NCBI GenBank assembly: GCA_905331475.1
Contig: CAJNYU010001726.1
Location: 436,637-500,636 of the forward strand
Direction: 5' to 3'
Source: Rotaria socialis
Taxonomy: Eukaryota > Rotifera > Eurotatoria > Philodinida > Philodinidae
DNA: 64,000 nt
Of the stretch, positions 1-12,518 are shown piece after piece. Under the pieces are notes generated by a model that saw nothing but the letters and a program-made list of their open reading frames with translations, searched no databases and was not told the origin of the DNA. The translations under genes were made by a program, and so were the position numbers. Position 1 is the first letter of the stretch; every line of letters starts with the position of its first letter.

Positions 1-1
1 T

Positions 2-247
2 CTTAATCGTTGTCCAAAGCCAAGTCCTCAGCATTGTTTTGTAAATGGTAGCGAAATATTATTTCAATATATGTTGACATCTGTACAATCTATTATAGGT
101 ACAGCAATTCGTTCTGATGAATTACTTGAATTAAAAACGTTCCTAACAAGTACAACAACTCGAAAGACAAAATTAAGAAAAACTAAACGTTCATATCGAT
201 CAAAACATATAATCAAAGAAAAGAAATTTATTAGCCCTGTTTGGTAA
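2..247 (+). CDS. 3' terminal exon of an unrecognised protein (partial)
   Basis: An open frame runs from the left edge of the window to a TAA at 245-247, giving the last 81 residues of a protein whose 5' part lies outside. It begins with a Cys/Pro segment (LNRCPKPSPQHCFVNGSE), continues with a mostly helical stretch and ends in a strongly basic tail rich in Lys/Arg (TRKTKLRKTKRSYRSK). I do not recognise the family. Codon use is A/T-ending like the other genes here, which supports real coding. The stop lies only 28 bp from the stop of the Tincar-like gene on the other strand, so the two 3' UTRs must overlap. Confidence 0.5.
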   Translation, partial: LNRCPKPSPQHCFVNGSEILFQYMLTSVQSIIGTAIRSDELLELKTFLTSTTTRKTKLRKTKRSYRSKHIIKEKKFISPVW

Positions 248-275
248 TTAAAAAACAAAAAGATCAATACAAAAA

Positions 276-2435
276 TTAAACTTGACTAATAAGTAAAGCA
301 GCTGAATGTTGCTGTTGTTGTGACCTTAATTCCGGTGATCGTTGACGTTGACTGATCAGTTTTTGTGCTCGTTGTCTAGCTGCTTCTACTTGTTCTTTTG
401 TAAATCTTTTAACAGGTGGTATAGGTGGTGTATTACTTCTTAGAAAAACAGCTTTTGTTTGTTCTTCAGAATTTTTTATACTAGATAGAGTTTTTCTTAT
501 TGCATTTCGATATTGTATTTCATTATCATTATTATTATTATTATTATTTTGACTCGTTGGATACGATGGTGAACGTGTAATAATATCATCATTAAGATCA
601 AATTCAGCCATCATTGTTGGCTGCTGATTTAATGGTAAACTCCAATTTTTTGGTCGATTACGATAATAAATTTCTGATTGATATATTCGAATTTTTTCAT
701 AAGGCTTTTCTTTTGATGAATAATTATTGTTTAATTCTGGTAGAGAAACTGTTGTTTGTCCGTCAATTGGAGTATTTTGAACTGTTAAACCACTACGAGT
801 TTTAGATAAATATTTTGCTTGATTATTTATATTCCAATTTAATTTTGTTGTTAGAAAAATCCATATTGCAAATATTAATAGAACATGAACTATTTCAAAA
901 ATAAATGCTAGAAATAGAATAGGTAAACGTGTTTGAATGTAAAGTAAAAATATATCATGCGCAAGTGGCATTTTACATGCTGTGTATAATAATAAAATAA
1001 TGATAGCTATTAAACTTGGACAATAGTTTGAAAAACGATCATAACATGAACGTTTATAATTTGATTTAAAGCGATTATATGCATAGTAATAAAATGTTAT
1101 TGATGATATATAAACAAGAAATTCAAGAAGTATATAAAGAAAAAATGCTGTATAAGGTTGATTCGATAGAAGATAACCAATATTATGTCGTAGTTCAATT
1201 GTATTAAAACAAATATTTTTCAATAATAATTGCAATGCACAGTACATCAAACACCATTGTAAAACATTAAGAGCAATAGCAAATGAATAAAGTATAGAGA
1301 AAATTTTCGATATTGACCAAAACACATTTGGCTCACGTAGAATACAAATAAATGATGCAAATAGAAAATTTAATAGACTTAAACGTGAATAGGAATCAAT
1401 TGAAAACGGTAAAGATGAGGTATGCCGATTTAATGGTGCAAAACGTTTTGTTATGGATATTGTAGGCGATGAAGACCAATCGAAAAGTAAATCAAAATCA
1501 GTACGCCATAAAAATGCTAGAACAAAAATTAACGCCAATTTTTTTTATTCTGCTATTTAATTTCTTTTTCGAAAGACAATTTTTTTCCAATAGATAGGAA
1601 TAAGTCTTTTAAAATTTATTGAATATGTATGTAATACATAGACTGTATATTTGTATTGGATGAATTTAAACTCATATGTGAATAGTAGAACTGATTTTTA
1701 AGTTCTTTTTTCAATATTAAAACTAATCATATTTGTAGGACATTGTTTGATATCATCCGATAAGAATCAGATGCATTAACAAATCGTTATCGAAGAATTT
1801 ATTATGGTCTGATGGTGAAATATTTTCAGCTATTTCTATAACTTCTAGGATAATAGAATTATATAATCCCATGAAGACATTTGTTCATCGATAAATAATA
1901 TCAAATGAATGTCATCGAACAAATGACCCGTTATTGACGAATGATCATTTCATGTTATTTTACTCAACCAATAAGGCTTATTTTGAAAAGACCTTGTTTA
2001 GAAATGTTTACCTGAATCTTTTAATCCAACCATAATCTGTTTAGCGTGAATAAGTACAGTTGATATAATAATAAGAAAACTCATAATTAAATGTAAAGTA
2101 CTACTTAATGGAAAACAATGTCGCCATAGGTTAGACCATAAAGATATATCATTTTTTTCTAATGCATCTATTGTTAATTGTTCATTGTCATTTGAAAAAT
2201 TTCCAATTTTAAATAAAGCTGGATAAATAAATATTAAAAGAAGTACAAGTGATATAAGAAGACAAATTTTTTGTATTAATAATTCATATTTAGGTGATGG
2301 TGCAGATATTGGCCATGGTAAACGATCATTATAATAGCATTGTTTTATACCAAAAAAGACAAGAATTAACTGAATTAATACAACTATAATTGTATACCAT
2401 ATACGAGAAAGACTTATGAGTTCGGTCCGTGCCAT
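276..2435 (-). CDS. tinc: Tincar-like multi-pass membrane protein
   Basis: Two exons join as 2435..2012 and 1516..276 (phase 1; donor CAG|GTAAAC, acceptor TTCTAG) to encode 554 residues. The N-terminal exon has about three membrane helices and the family-like blocks RIWYTIIVV, RLPWP, KIGNFSND and LWRHCFP. The second exon opens with FLWRTDFDLLF, which resembles the IWRTDLDF block of insect Tincar, and adds five or six more helices. The C-terminal 200 residues are cytoplasmic-looking, with an Asn run and Gln/Arg-rich end. Drosophila Tincar is a roughly eight-span protein of heart and eye development and is much longer, mainly through low-complexity termini. The ATG at 2435 has a good context (AAGACAATGG). 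Family assignment rests on remembered motifs; function here is unknown. Confidence 0.7.
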
Positions 2436-4209
2436 TGTCTTGACTGACTGATCATATAATTATGATATGCCCTCTTCTTTTCTTTCTAATGAACACTTCT
2501 CTCGCTTTTTTTTGCTCTTTTCTCTACTCTATTCTTTTTCCATACATTGATACTAGTGGTCGTGGATGAATACATCAACAAAGTGCACATCTGTGTCAAT
2601 CATCCAGTCGACTGACCGATCATCTTCATTCGTTTCTTTTTCTGCAATGATATTTTACTCATATTTGATACACGAATGCATAAAAGATTAGAGATGATCG
2701 TTTGAACAACCTATCTAATTGTAAACGATATTGGCAAAATGATGATACATTGTTCTATAAGTCAAATGACTAGTAAATGTTTTTGTTTTCTATAAATATT
2801 TAGCTGAAGATTCTACAAAAATTTGTATTAAACTAAATGTCATTATTGTTAATATTCAGTAGCTAATTGCGTATCGATTAATTGAATTTCGAATGTTGAT
2901 GTGTGTTGATATCGACGTATGAGATGAAACCTATTGCTCCCTAGGGTAAAGTTAAACAACAATGTTTTTCTGTTAAGCATAACAACAAGCATTGTACTTG
3001 ACCTTTTCAACAACATAAATAATTGAGATATATGACCGTTGAAGTATATTGATTCTTGAATGGTGATCAATCATTTTTGCGCTCTCATAAAATGAACTTC
3101 AATTGTTTTAGATATATATTTGACCGAGCACAAATGAATACTCTTGTTCTAATGGTTATTGTTAACTATACCGTTTTTTGTTTGTTTCATTAACGGTTGT
3201 TTAAATTGAAGTTAAACTTCCCAAATGAATAAAATATTCAGCAGATGAATTTTCTGTATGTGTTATATAATGGATATCATTCAGTCGATAAAACGATTCA
3301 ACATAGTATATTAGAACAAGTCGCACGATGATCAAGCAACATTTCAAACAGGAATTAATAATAAGAAACAACAGTTAAATCAACAAATATCTGCTGTGAA
3401 AAAGAAAAAACTATTGACTGTTATGACAAGCGAGGTGAGATTTGTATACAATAACTGAGAAATCTTTGTTAAGAGATTGTTCTGCTAATAAATATGATCG
3501 TATGTTAAATGTTCTTACGTTTGAACACTATTTTTTATGCAAAACAAGTAATGGAAAAATTTTTTGTCCGAGGTTATTAACCCATTTTAATAGAATGAAC
3601 TATTGAGTAAACATTGATCATTAAATTGAGTAATCGATGAAGGAAACAAACTAAGAAAAATTTCTATTCCCTATCGAGAATCGATTCGACTGGTTGTCAT
3701 ATAAAAGTAACTAAGAATTAATATAATTCCTTTTTTTTCCTATCACTCGGACAGCGTCATAAAAAAGTAGATAGCTATAAATATTTCTGTCTCTTTTCGT
3801 TCTTAATGAAACTATAATTGGTTTTTCTCACTTCTGTCTTTGTATGTGATCATCGTTTCCTAAGAGTATCAGTCCGACATATTTATTACACAAATAACGT
3901 GTTTTTTTTTTCAAAGTTATTTTGGTAAGTAGCCTAGAATTCTTCTATACATTGAGATATTTTATCAAAAGGTGAATAGAAATTCTACTATTTAACTTGA
4001 CGACTACTTCAACTAATTAAATATATCATGTCAAACGAAATAGAACATGTCGATCCTTATCGATGAATTCTGAAGTCATTTTCTTTTAATGTTAAAGCCA
4101 AATAAGATCTGTTTATCATCAAATATTGATTCAAAAGAAACAATTTAGTTTTTTAGGACTTTTTTTCAGCTTTACAAATCCCTTCAAAAACATACGCCAA
4201 CATCAAAAT
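2436..4209. other. intergenic region, no gene recognised
   Basis: About 1.8 kb of AT-rich sequence between the Tincar-like start and the peptide-precursor start. Short open frames (for example 2849-3070 minus) have no recognisable protein pattern and no convincing splice partners. It presumably holds the promoters of both flanking genes, which diverge from here. Confidence 0.4.
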
Positions 4210-4615
4210 ATGACTAACGAACATCATCCATCATGGTCATTCATTAGTCTTCGCTGTTGTATGATTTTGTTATGCATTTCGATGGTCATCATTCAGGTGG
4301 AAAATAAATAAACAAAAAGAAAACTTGTCTTTTTTTCGTATATACACACACAAACACATATATATATATATAATACTTTTCTTTTAGGTTAGTCAAGCAC
4401 TAAACGATGATTTATTATCCTCATCATCGCTTGAAGAGAACCATGAACATCAATTATATCGTCGATCTTCAAAAAAAGTTGCAAAAATGTTACAACTAAT
4501 GCTACAACGTGGCGAAATGCAAGTCGAACCTTATCGTATTCATAGATTTCTCGATAGAATTAATCGTCGTAAATCTATTGATCAAATGAAAAATTCCATG
4601 TTGGATTATTTTTAA
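4210..4615 (+). CDS. candidate secreted peptide / prohormone precursor, two exons
   Basis: Exons 4210..4296 and 4388..4615 join in phase 0 (donor ATTCAG|GTGGAA, acceptor TTCTTTTAG) to encode 104 residues. The first exon is essentially a signal peptide: polar start, then the hydrophobic run CCMILLCISMVII, with likely cleavage near the exon border. The rest is acidic/Ser-rich and then contains paired basic sites (YRR, SSKK, INRRK) that could be cut by prohormone convertases. This would release a segment of about 23 residues rich in Met/Leu/Arg and a C-terminal piece ending in MLDYF. There are no cysteines after the signal. An AATAAA lies at 4672-4677, 57 bp past the stop. I recognise no known neuropeptide family, so hormone function is inference from architecture only. 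Confidence 0.5.
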
Positions 4616-4963
4616 TTGGCTATTTCTTAAAAACAAACAATAGTTCGTAATTATCAACAATTGAATGAAAGAATAAAAACAAAACAAAATTCTAATCATC
4701 ATAATTTTATTTTTATTGAAAAAGAAAAAAAAATTCTTTTTTTTTTCTTTCATTTACTCATATCACAAATCTACACAGAAAAAAGAAAATAGCATGTCAA
4801 TTTTTGTTGCTTTTGGAATTGAATTTTTGCTTTTTGGCATTGTCTAAAAATACACACAAAGAGAGAACAAAAGAAAAGGAGAAAAGCGTGCATCCACGCT
4901 AACTTTGGTAAAACAAAGTACAATAAAACTTGTTTTATGTGATGGTTTCAATAAAAGATACAA

Positions 4964-4981
4964 ACACACACACACACACAC
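4964..4981. repeat. (AC)n microsatellite
   Basis: A run of about nine AC units lies downstream of the peptide-precursor gene, outside any coding exon. Confidence 0.85.
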
Positions 4982-5186
4982 CCACAATGACAAGCCAATT
5001 TATAAAAGAAAAAAAGTTCGTGATATGATAGAAACAAAGCATAAAGTTTGGACGGATAAGATAGATTTCAAAATTGAAACCTATGGAGTTGTGTCAATAC
5101 GAAAACTGCACGATCGATCGATAAGCTAAAAATTAGAAAAAAAAGTGAATTAGATTTGAAAAAATAAATATTTAATTATTTCTATA

Positions 5187-8100
5187 TTAAATTAATTTCT
5201 CAAGCAAAGCGAGATCAAGGCAAGAAAAAAAAGCAAAGAGCAGAATTTTTAGATGAAAACCCACGTTATCGTCAACGTAGTTATAATCGTTGTTGTTGTT
5301 GTTGTTGTTTTGATTTGTACTAACGTCGATTTCGGGAATCATTTCGTGACTTTTGTCAAGTTCAGAAACTTTCAGCGATATGGAGATCTTTATATACAAA
5401 AATAAAATACACACATAGTTAGAAGTGCAAAAAAAAATGAAAGAGAGATGATTGTTCGATTAGTAGTATTCGCAGAAAAACACTCACTTTAGTAGGAGAT
5501 GTTCGAGGTGTCTCGCAACGTGGTGGAGAGTAGCTTCTTCCGGGTGATCGATGAAGATTTGTACTAAGAATGAAATTAGACTTTTAATCATTTGTCTTTA
5601 AAAAAAAGAGAGAAAATTTTACTGGGAAGAAGATGTTTGTATTCTAGGTGATAAACTACGATATCGAGACTCATAGTCAATATGAGATGTAAGGTCTGTT
5701 AATTTTCTTAAATCTTGAGCAGCTTTTTCTCTGTATATGAAAGAAAACGTTGAAGAGATAATTTTACAATCAACACATATATTTTTTTTAAACTATACCT
5801 TTCTAGTCTTTCATTTGCTAGTAAACTTTTCAGCCTTTTATTATCGGTTTCTAGTCCAATAATTTGTGTTCGTAAAGAAGCTATTTCTTTACTTTGACTT
5901 TGTCTAAATTTGTAAAAAGAAATACTTTCATAGAAAAGAAAACAAATTTCAATATGAATATCATACATTTTAAGTTCATTCATATTTGCTCGATCTTTAG
6001 CTACATGCAAATCAGTATCTTTGTCTTGTACTTCGATCTGTTTTTGAAATTCTTTGTCACGTAATGATGCAATAAGATCTTCTAGACTTAGTACGACAGC
6101 CTTTTCATTATGTAATTGCGTGCGTAACATATCGATTTCAATTTTCATATCGCTTATAGCTGATTGTAATTGTTCATTTTCAATATCTTTCGATGTTAAT
6201 TGACGAACAAGTTGTTCTTTTTTATTCTCAAGTGTAGAATTAAGATCGCGAATATTTGAAATTTCATTTAATAGACTTTGTTTATCAGATTGTAATTTTT
6301 TGATCATTTCTTCATTACGTTGTACTGAACGATTCATATTTGATAATTGAATTTCGTATTCTTGACCGACAGATGCATGCTAAAAATTCAATTATTAAAT
6401 TGAAAATGAAAAAAACAACAGGTTTCTCTTTGTTCATACTTGTTGAAGATCTCGCTCTAGATAATCAATGCGTTCTGCTAGTCGTTTTATATCAGCTACT
6501 TTTATTTGTAATTCTTGTTTCAGATTATTAGCTTGTGATTCCATATCAGCTAATGTTATTTGTGCTCGACTTAATCCATTACTGGCTTCTCGATATTGTT
6601 CAACTAGAGCTGATCGATCATTTTCCTAGAAAATTATATTTTTTATTTCATTTTTATACAAAACAGATTGGATGTAAACCTCTCCCCGTAATAAAAGACG
6701 CCAGGTCTTCTATTACGCCCAAGCGTAAAAAGTTTCCAAAGGGGTCTTTTATTATGTCCACTAATTTTTGTAATTTTTAATTAAAAAAGTTTTCCAATAA
6801 ACCCTTTTAGTTTTGAGCTTTTATGAAGAGATTTTTTGGGTTTTCAAAGTGCAGTAGTGATGTACACCTTGTTCGTACAGCAGTTAAAATCAAAAAACCT
6901 CGAAATTATGCTTATTTTTAAGGAAATTTACTAATTAAAATATTAATTATATTAGTTTATTAACTAATTAAAAGGGGTCTTATAATACGCCTTTTAAACT
7001 TTTGCTGAAAGGGGTCTTCTAATATAGGAAGTCTTGTAATATGAGGGGGTCTTCTATTATAGGGAGGGGTTTACTGAACAAAACATATAGGTCATTGTGT
7101 CTATACTATGAGTTATTGATGTGCGCACTAATTGGAACTATCAAAACATTTTAGATGTGCCTGACCTTATGAATGCTTTCACATCTTTTGATTAGAACTG
7201 ATATTTTTCTGTAATAAAATGTTTCATTGTACTGGAAATCATGACACTAATCGTTTATCTCTTTTGATTATTAAATAAGACTCATAGTAGTTCTACTAAC
7301 TGCAAAACTGTCAATAGATCACAATGACCAATTTATTATTCCCATAATGATAGACTTCTGTATCTCAATTGAAAACTTCTAATTATTTTTAGCATTCATA
7401 TTCGTACAAATATTCTTTTAGGCATAAGTCATCTTTATTAAGTATTTATTTGTCGATTTATACCTTTTGTGCAATAATACTTTCACAACTGGATACTTGT
7501 TTGATATATTCTTGTATTTGTAATTTGAGATCATCTTTATCATCAATTGTATGTTGAATTTCTTGACGAAGTGTCTACAAATAATGGATATACTATAATA
7601 TTATTTTTGAATTATAATCAACAAAATAGATAATAATTCAACAAAACGATAACAAATTTCAACCAAGAGATAAAAGAACACTAGATTTTAATATTTAAAG
7701 CTGATTGCTTTTTAAGAAAACGATAGATATAAATTGTTAAAAATTTGATAAATACTTATTTTGAAATGAAATGTCTATATTTGCGTTGAAAAATAATTTA
7801 TAGTTTTTTAAAGTTTCTTACTTGATTTTCTCTTGTAAGTGCTAATAGATCATCTTGTAAACGTTTATTATCTCTTGAACCAAGATCATGTTTGCGTCGA
7901 TATTCATTAGTTTCTTCAACGTTTCGATCGATTTGCATTCTCATATTTGTCATTTCCTTTAGCTTTTGTTTTGTATCATCTTTTGCACGACTGAAAATAC
8001 AACAATAGTAAAGAATGATTTAAGTTAAAAATTAAAATTTACTCCAAGGCAGATTGTAACTCTTCTACCATCATATTTAGTTCTTCAATACGACGTGTTT

Positions 8101-11100
8101 TAGAATTAATTTCTTGTGTTAAATGTAAATTTTCTTCTGATTTTAGATCGATTTCACCACATAAACGGTCTTTATCTTTATCAAGTGTTTGAACAGTTGT
8201 ACGTACAACTTGATAATCATCTCTGACAGCTTTATTCGCTTCTTGAAGTTCATCTAAAATAAGAGGTTTTTAAAAATTATATTGTGTTCTTTTCGTTTTT
8301 TTTTTGTAAAAATTTATGTGAAACGTACAAATTTTCTTTTCAAGTCGAATAATTTTTTCTTCTTGAGCACGAATTTCATCTTTTTTAGAATTCAATTGTC
8401 TTTGATTTTCTTGTACAAGACGTTCAGCTTCTTCCGATAAATATCTCATTTGTGTTAACGCAGTTTTTTGATCATTTATTTCTTGATTTAATTGAGAAAT
8501 TGTAAAGGATTGTTCATGAACCTTATTTTCTAAATCTTGAATTTGTTGTCGTAGCGAATGATTTTGTTGAACCATTTCTTCACGATCATTATCAAGCTGT
8601 TAGTTAAAAGGTGAAGAAAAAAAAGATTTTCAATTTAGAATAATTAATTATCAAAGTTTTCTATTTACCTTTCGTAGATCAACTTCAAGATCTTCAATAC
8701 GTTGTTCATATCTTGCTCGATCGTTTAATCCAGTGTCAGTTGAAATCTTAAGAGAAATTTGAATATTTTCAGTAAACGAGACCGAAAAAGTGTTTTATTG
8801 TTTACTTACACGTAAACGTTCACGCAGAGAATCTCGTTCATTTGTTGCAGTTCTTGCTTCGAGAATTGCTGAGAAAGAAAAATGTAAGTTAATATATGAT
8901 AATAATTATTTTATTAAACTAACCAGCATCACGTTCATTTTCAACTTTACGTAATATTGATTGAGCTGCAAGGGAAACTTTAGGTGTTTGAGCATTTTGT
9001 AAAAGATCGTGACGAGCTTTTTGTAATTCTTCTTTAGTCTAAATCAAACGAAATTTTCAAGGAAATCAGTAAAAAAAGAAAATCATAAATTAACTTGTTC
9101 GTAAAGAATACTTAAATTGTCTCGTTCATTACCAAGTACTTTTATGGTACCTTGATACTTGAAAAAAAAAAAGAAAATAAATATACATAAATAAAATAAT
9201 ATGATCGACAGTTTCGTTTTTACTTCTGCTAGACGTCGTTCATATTTTTTTATTAATAATTGTAAGTCTTCATTTTCTCGCATAAATTTCGATATTTGAT
9301 TTTCATCAACATCCTATAAAATAGAATTAGATATTTTAATATTGTAATTATTATTAGAGTTTAAGTGTATTCTTAGAAATGATTGCTTTTACTTTCACAT
9401 AACAACAGTGAACTTATTTCTTTTGCAGCTATGCAAAATTTTAATGGATACCACACTACGTGGTTTCGATGAAATAAAATCGAAAGAATATAAATTCGGA
9501 ATAGTCATCATGCAAACGCTATCTTATTGCATTGTTTTTAAGATTAAGTGAAAAGATAAAGAATAAGTTTGTCTGAAAATTGGTAAAATAAATTAATCTC
9601 TATGTGATTAACAATGACTACTAAATTATGCATATATTTCATAATTCAATTTTACAGCGATTTTGCTAACAATTTTCTCTGTTATACTCTTCGCATGTTT
9701 TGATGCAGAAACAATCTTTCAAAAATTTACGAAATTTGATCTTATGTCATTTATGCCTAATTTCATGATTTTTCGATAGAAAAATATCTCTATAGGCTGA
9801 AATTTAAATCGGTTGTGTGATATTTAAATTTAAAACAAAATCCTATTTCTGCAGATTTATTTTGCTAAATTTACCTTTTCTTTAGTTACTCGTTTATATT
9901 TACGAAGTTCTCGACGAGCACGGTCTCGTTCTTCTTCAAGGTTTCTTAATTGAGTTTCATAAGAATTAAAATCCTTGAAAAAAAAACGAAATGATTGAAA
10001 CCAATGATTAAATAATAAATATTTGTTATACTTTTGCTGGTGACAATCGATTTCGGTTTAATCCACAGACAGTACAACGTGTCGGGGATGTCGCGCAGCT
10101 ACTTGCTGACCTTTTTACATATTGCATAACTGGTGATGTAGCCATGTCACGTCTAGTTGTTGAACGTGAAAGATTTATGGGTGACACTGATCGACCTCTT
10201 AAACGTGAAGGTGATACCGATGAAAAACCACGGGGACGTTCATTAAGTAGTCGTTGTAGAATTTCTACTTCATTTTTATACATATCACGTTCATCTTCAA
10301 CATTTTTTAAATGCATATCAAGTCGAGCTGGAATGGAAAATTTCTTTGCTAATGAACCAGTTGATGCTGATGTTGAAGTTTTTGCTGTACGACGACATTT
10401 TTGTAATTCTTGTAATAGCTCTTTTTCTTTAAATGACAAAAGAAATTGAACAATATATTTTGATAGAAAATATTTCATTTTGTTTCTCTTGAATTACCAT
10501 TGTGAACAAGTTTAGAAATGCGTCTACTAAATTTTGTTTTGTCTGCTTGAACCCGATCAACAACTTCTTGTAAACGAAGAAGCTCATTGTGACATTCAGC
10601 ATATTGATTTTTAGATATTTCAAGTTCCTCAATTAAACTTTTCTTATCCTATTTAAAGAAGAAAAAAAATCATTATTTGATTATCAAACAATGAATATGA
10701 TAAACAATAATTATGTTGTTCAATTCGTTTGCATAAATATTTTAATGATAATTCTCTATAGATACAATTGTCTTATTTTTACTGTTTCTAAAATAGCCTG
10801 TTGAGTGCATTTTGCCTATGATTTCGTATAGTCCTAAGATGTGATGACATTTTTTTTGGCTCAAAACTACGATCAAGTATATCTTGTCAGCACTCGAAAA
10901 GAAAAAAAAACGAACATTATTCAGCAATACAAAACTTTTCGAAAAACACAAGATACGATAGTTCACTCATTTATTTTTCGTTGTCAAATGACGCACGTCA
11001 GTGAAAATATTCTTTCTATTAGGTGTTGAATAAAACGTTTTGAATGAGCTGTATTTATAATTGAGACTGGCGTCTGGTCAAGATGGTACTTAAGTTCGAA

Positions 11101-12518
11101 GTAAAGAATAAACATTTAAAGAAATTCTCGAAGAACAGTAAAGAAAATGGTTGTGTGCAGAGAGTATGTTGTAATCTTGTCAGTTACTATTGCTTCGCTT
11201 TAGTTATACAACTTCGTTCAGCGTTTTAATCAAGAATCGAAAAAGTAAATAGAATCGTTCAGAAGGACAGTAACAATGAATGCTTTACATTAACCATCCA
11301 ACATTTATTATATTAGAGATGTAGGCAACGCCTTCTTTATTAAAATCACAAAGAACTATTTTGTTTACTTTGTCCATAGATGATTATAAATGCTAGAGGT
11401 TTTAAAATAAAAGCTGTATTATTTTGACGCCAGGCAAAAATAATGACAAAAGATCATATTAGATTTATTTTTCTTTTGCAGACATCTTGTCTTGCATTAA
11501 TTCACTTCATCCGTTAGTAATCATAGAAAATAAAAAATAAACGATTATTTTGTTTCTTCTCTTTCAAAAAGAAAATAGCTCGCTAACTAGTAAAAAATGG
11601 GATGATTCATAGAGATAGATTTAAAATAATCTCGAATAAAATAAATTTATATGTTCTTCATAATTTTTTATTTTATGAATTCATTTAAATATCAATCAAA
11701 ATAGAAATTTAATAAGAACATACGGCTGTTAAATGGGTAACTTTATTTTCCAATGCTTGAGTTTCACGAAGGGTAAGTTCTATTTCTAACTGAAATAAAA
11801 AGAATACAATAAGAAATTCATTTTAAATATATTCTTCTACATTACTTTAGCTTCAGCTAGTTCTCGATCAGCTGCTTCAACTGTAAATTGTTTATCTGCT
11901 TGAACTTTTCGTGCAAGACGATCGATATCTTTCAGATCTCGAAGAAGGTCGTCATTTTTCAGACGCTCTTCAAACTGTTGATTTGATAAATCACGTTTAA
12001 GATCTATCAATTCTTGAAGACTACGTTCTAATGTAGCATTTCGTTCTTGTAAACGTTCAATCTTTTTTTTTTAAATAATCAAATAAAAAATATGTATATT
12101 CAAAGCAAAAATTCTGTATATTCATATTTACTTGTGAATTTTGATGAGAAATGACCTTCTCCTTGCTTTTCAATGTAGTTTCAAGTGTAAATACATCAGC
12201 GGAACAACTCACATCAAACGGACGATGAGGTCGCTCAGTCTCATGATCACGATTTCCAACCTATCAAAGTTTATTTTAAAGAAAAACGAAGAAGAAGGAA
12301 AAGATCAAATAATATTCTCAAATTAATTAGTTACAAACCTGATGAATACTTGAGGAACGAAATGGAAGTGTTCCATTTAGACTTGTTTTCGATCGCGATA
12401 GAGGACGATGAGAATAATTTGATGATAATGCAGATGTTGTCATTGTTCTCATTAAAGTCGAAACAGTATGAGCGTTGTGTAAATCGGTGCTTGGACCAGT
12501 ACGTCGTGAAGTGTACAT
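5187..12518 (-). CDS. CEP135: CEP135/TSGA10-family centriolar coiled-coil protein, 22 exons
   Basis: Exons, in order: 12518..12339, 12260..12132, 12061..11846, 11789..11724, 10648..10498, 10426..10032, 9973..9875, 9313..9224, 9157..9095, 9038..8924, 8868..8810, 8746..8669, 8596..8329, 8253..8043, 7990..7822, 7574..7464, 6625..6440, 6379..5967, 5903..5799, 5730..5623, 5563..5488, 5387..5187. They keep phase and give about 1162 residues, close to vertebrate CEP135. Almost all is coiled coil. Family blocks include ARLDMHLKNVEDERDMYK, KYERRLAEV...TIKVLGNERDNLSILYEQ, ENERDA..RERLR and SLEDLIASLRDKEFQKQ, in the same order as CEP135/TSGA10. The basic, microtubule-binding N-terminal segment of CEP135 is not visible; the protein opens with a Ser/Arg-rich region. 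Ser-Pro-rich inserts follow, one with CTVCGLNRN. The C-terminal exon (acceptor TATATAAAG) is the least certain. Probable role is the cartwheel and basal body of cilia. Confidence 0.85.
6675..7073. mobile_element. TIR element (MITE-like) in a CEP135 intron
   Basis: The 399-bp segment starts TAAACCTCTCCCCGTAATA and ends with the inverted match TATTATAGGGAGGGGTTTA. The imperfect terminal inverted repeats are about 28 bp (6675-6702 and 7046-7073) and both end in TA, so a TA target duplication is likely, as in Tc1/mariner-type elements. Inside, the motif GGGGTCTTNTNATA recurs about six times (near 6704, 6741, 6974, 7011, 7029 and 7045). No coding capacity is visible, so it would be non-autonomous. 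It lies wholly within the intron between exons 7574..7464 and 6625..6440. The superfamily is uncertain. Confidence 0.7.

Noticed and set aside
10144..10449. 101-codon plus-strand open frame
   Set aside because: It is the antisense of a CEP135 exon (10426..10032) that is fixed by family motifs and splice phase on the minus strand.
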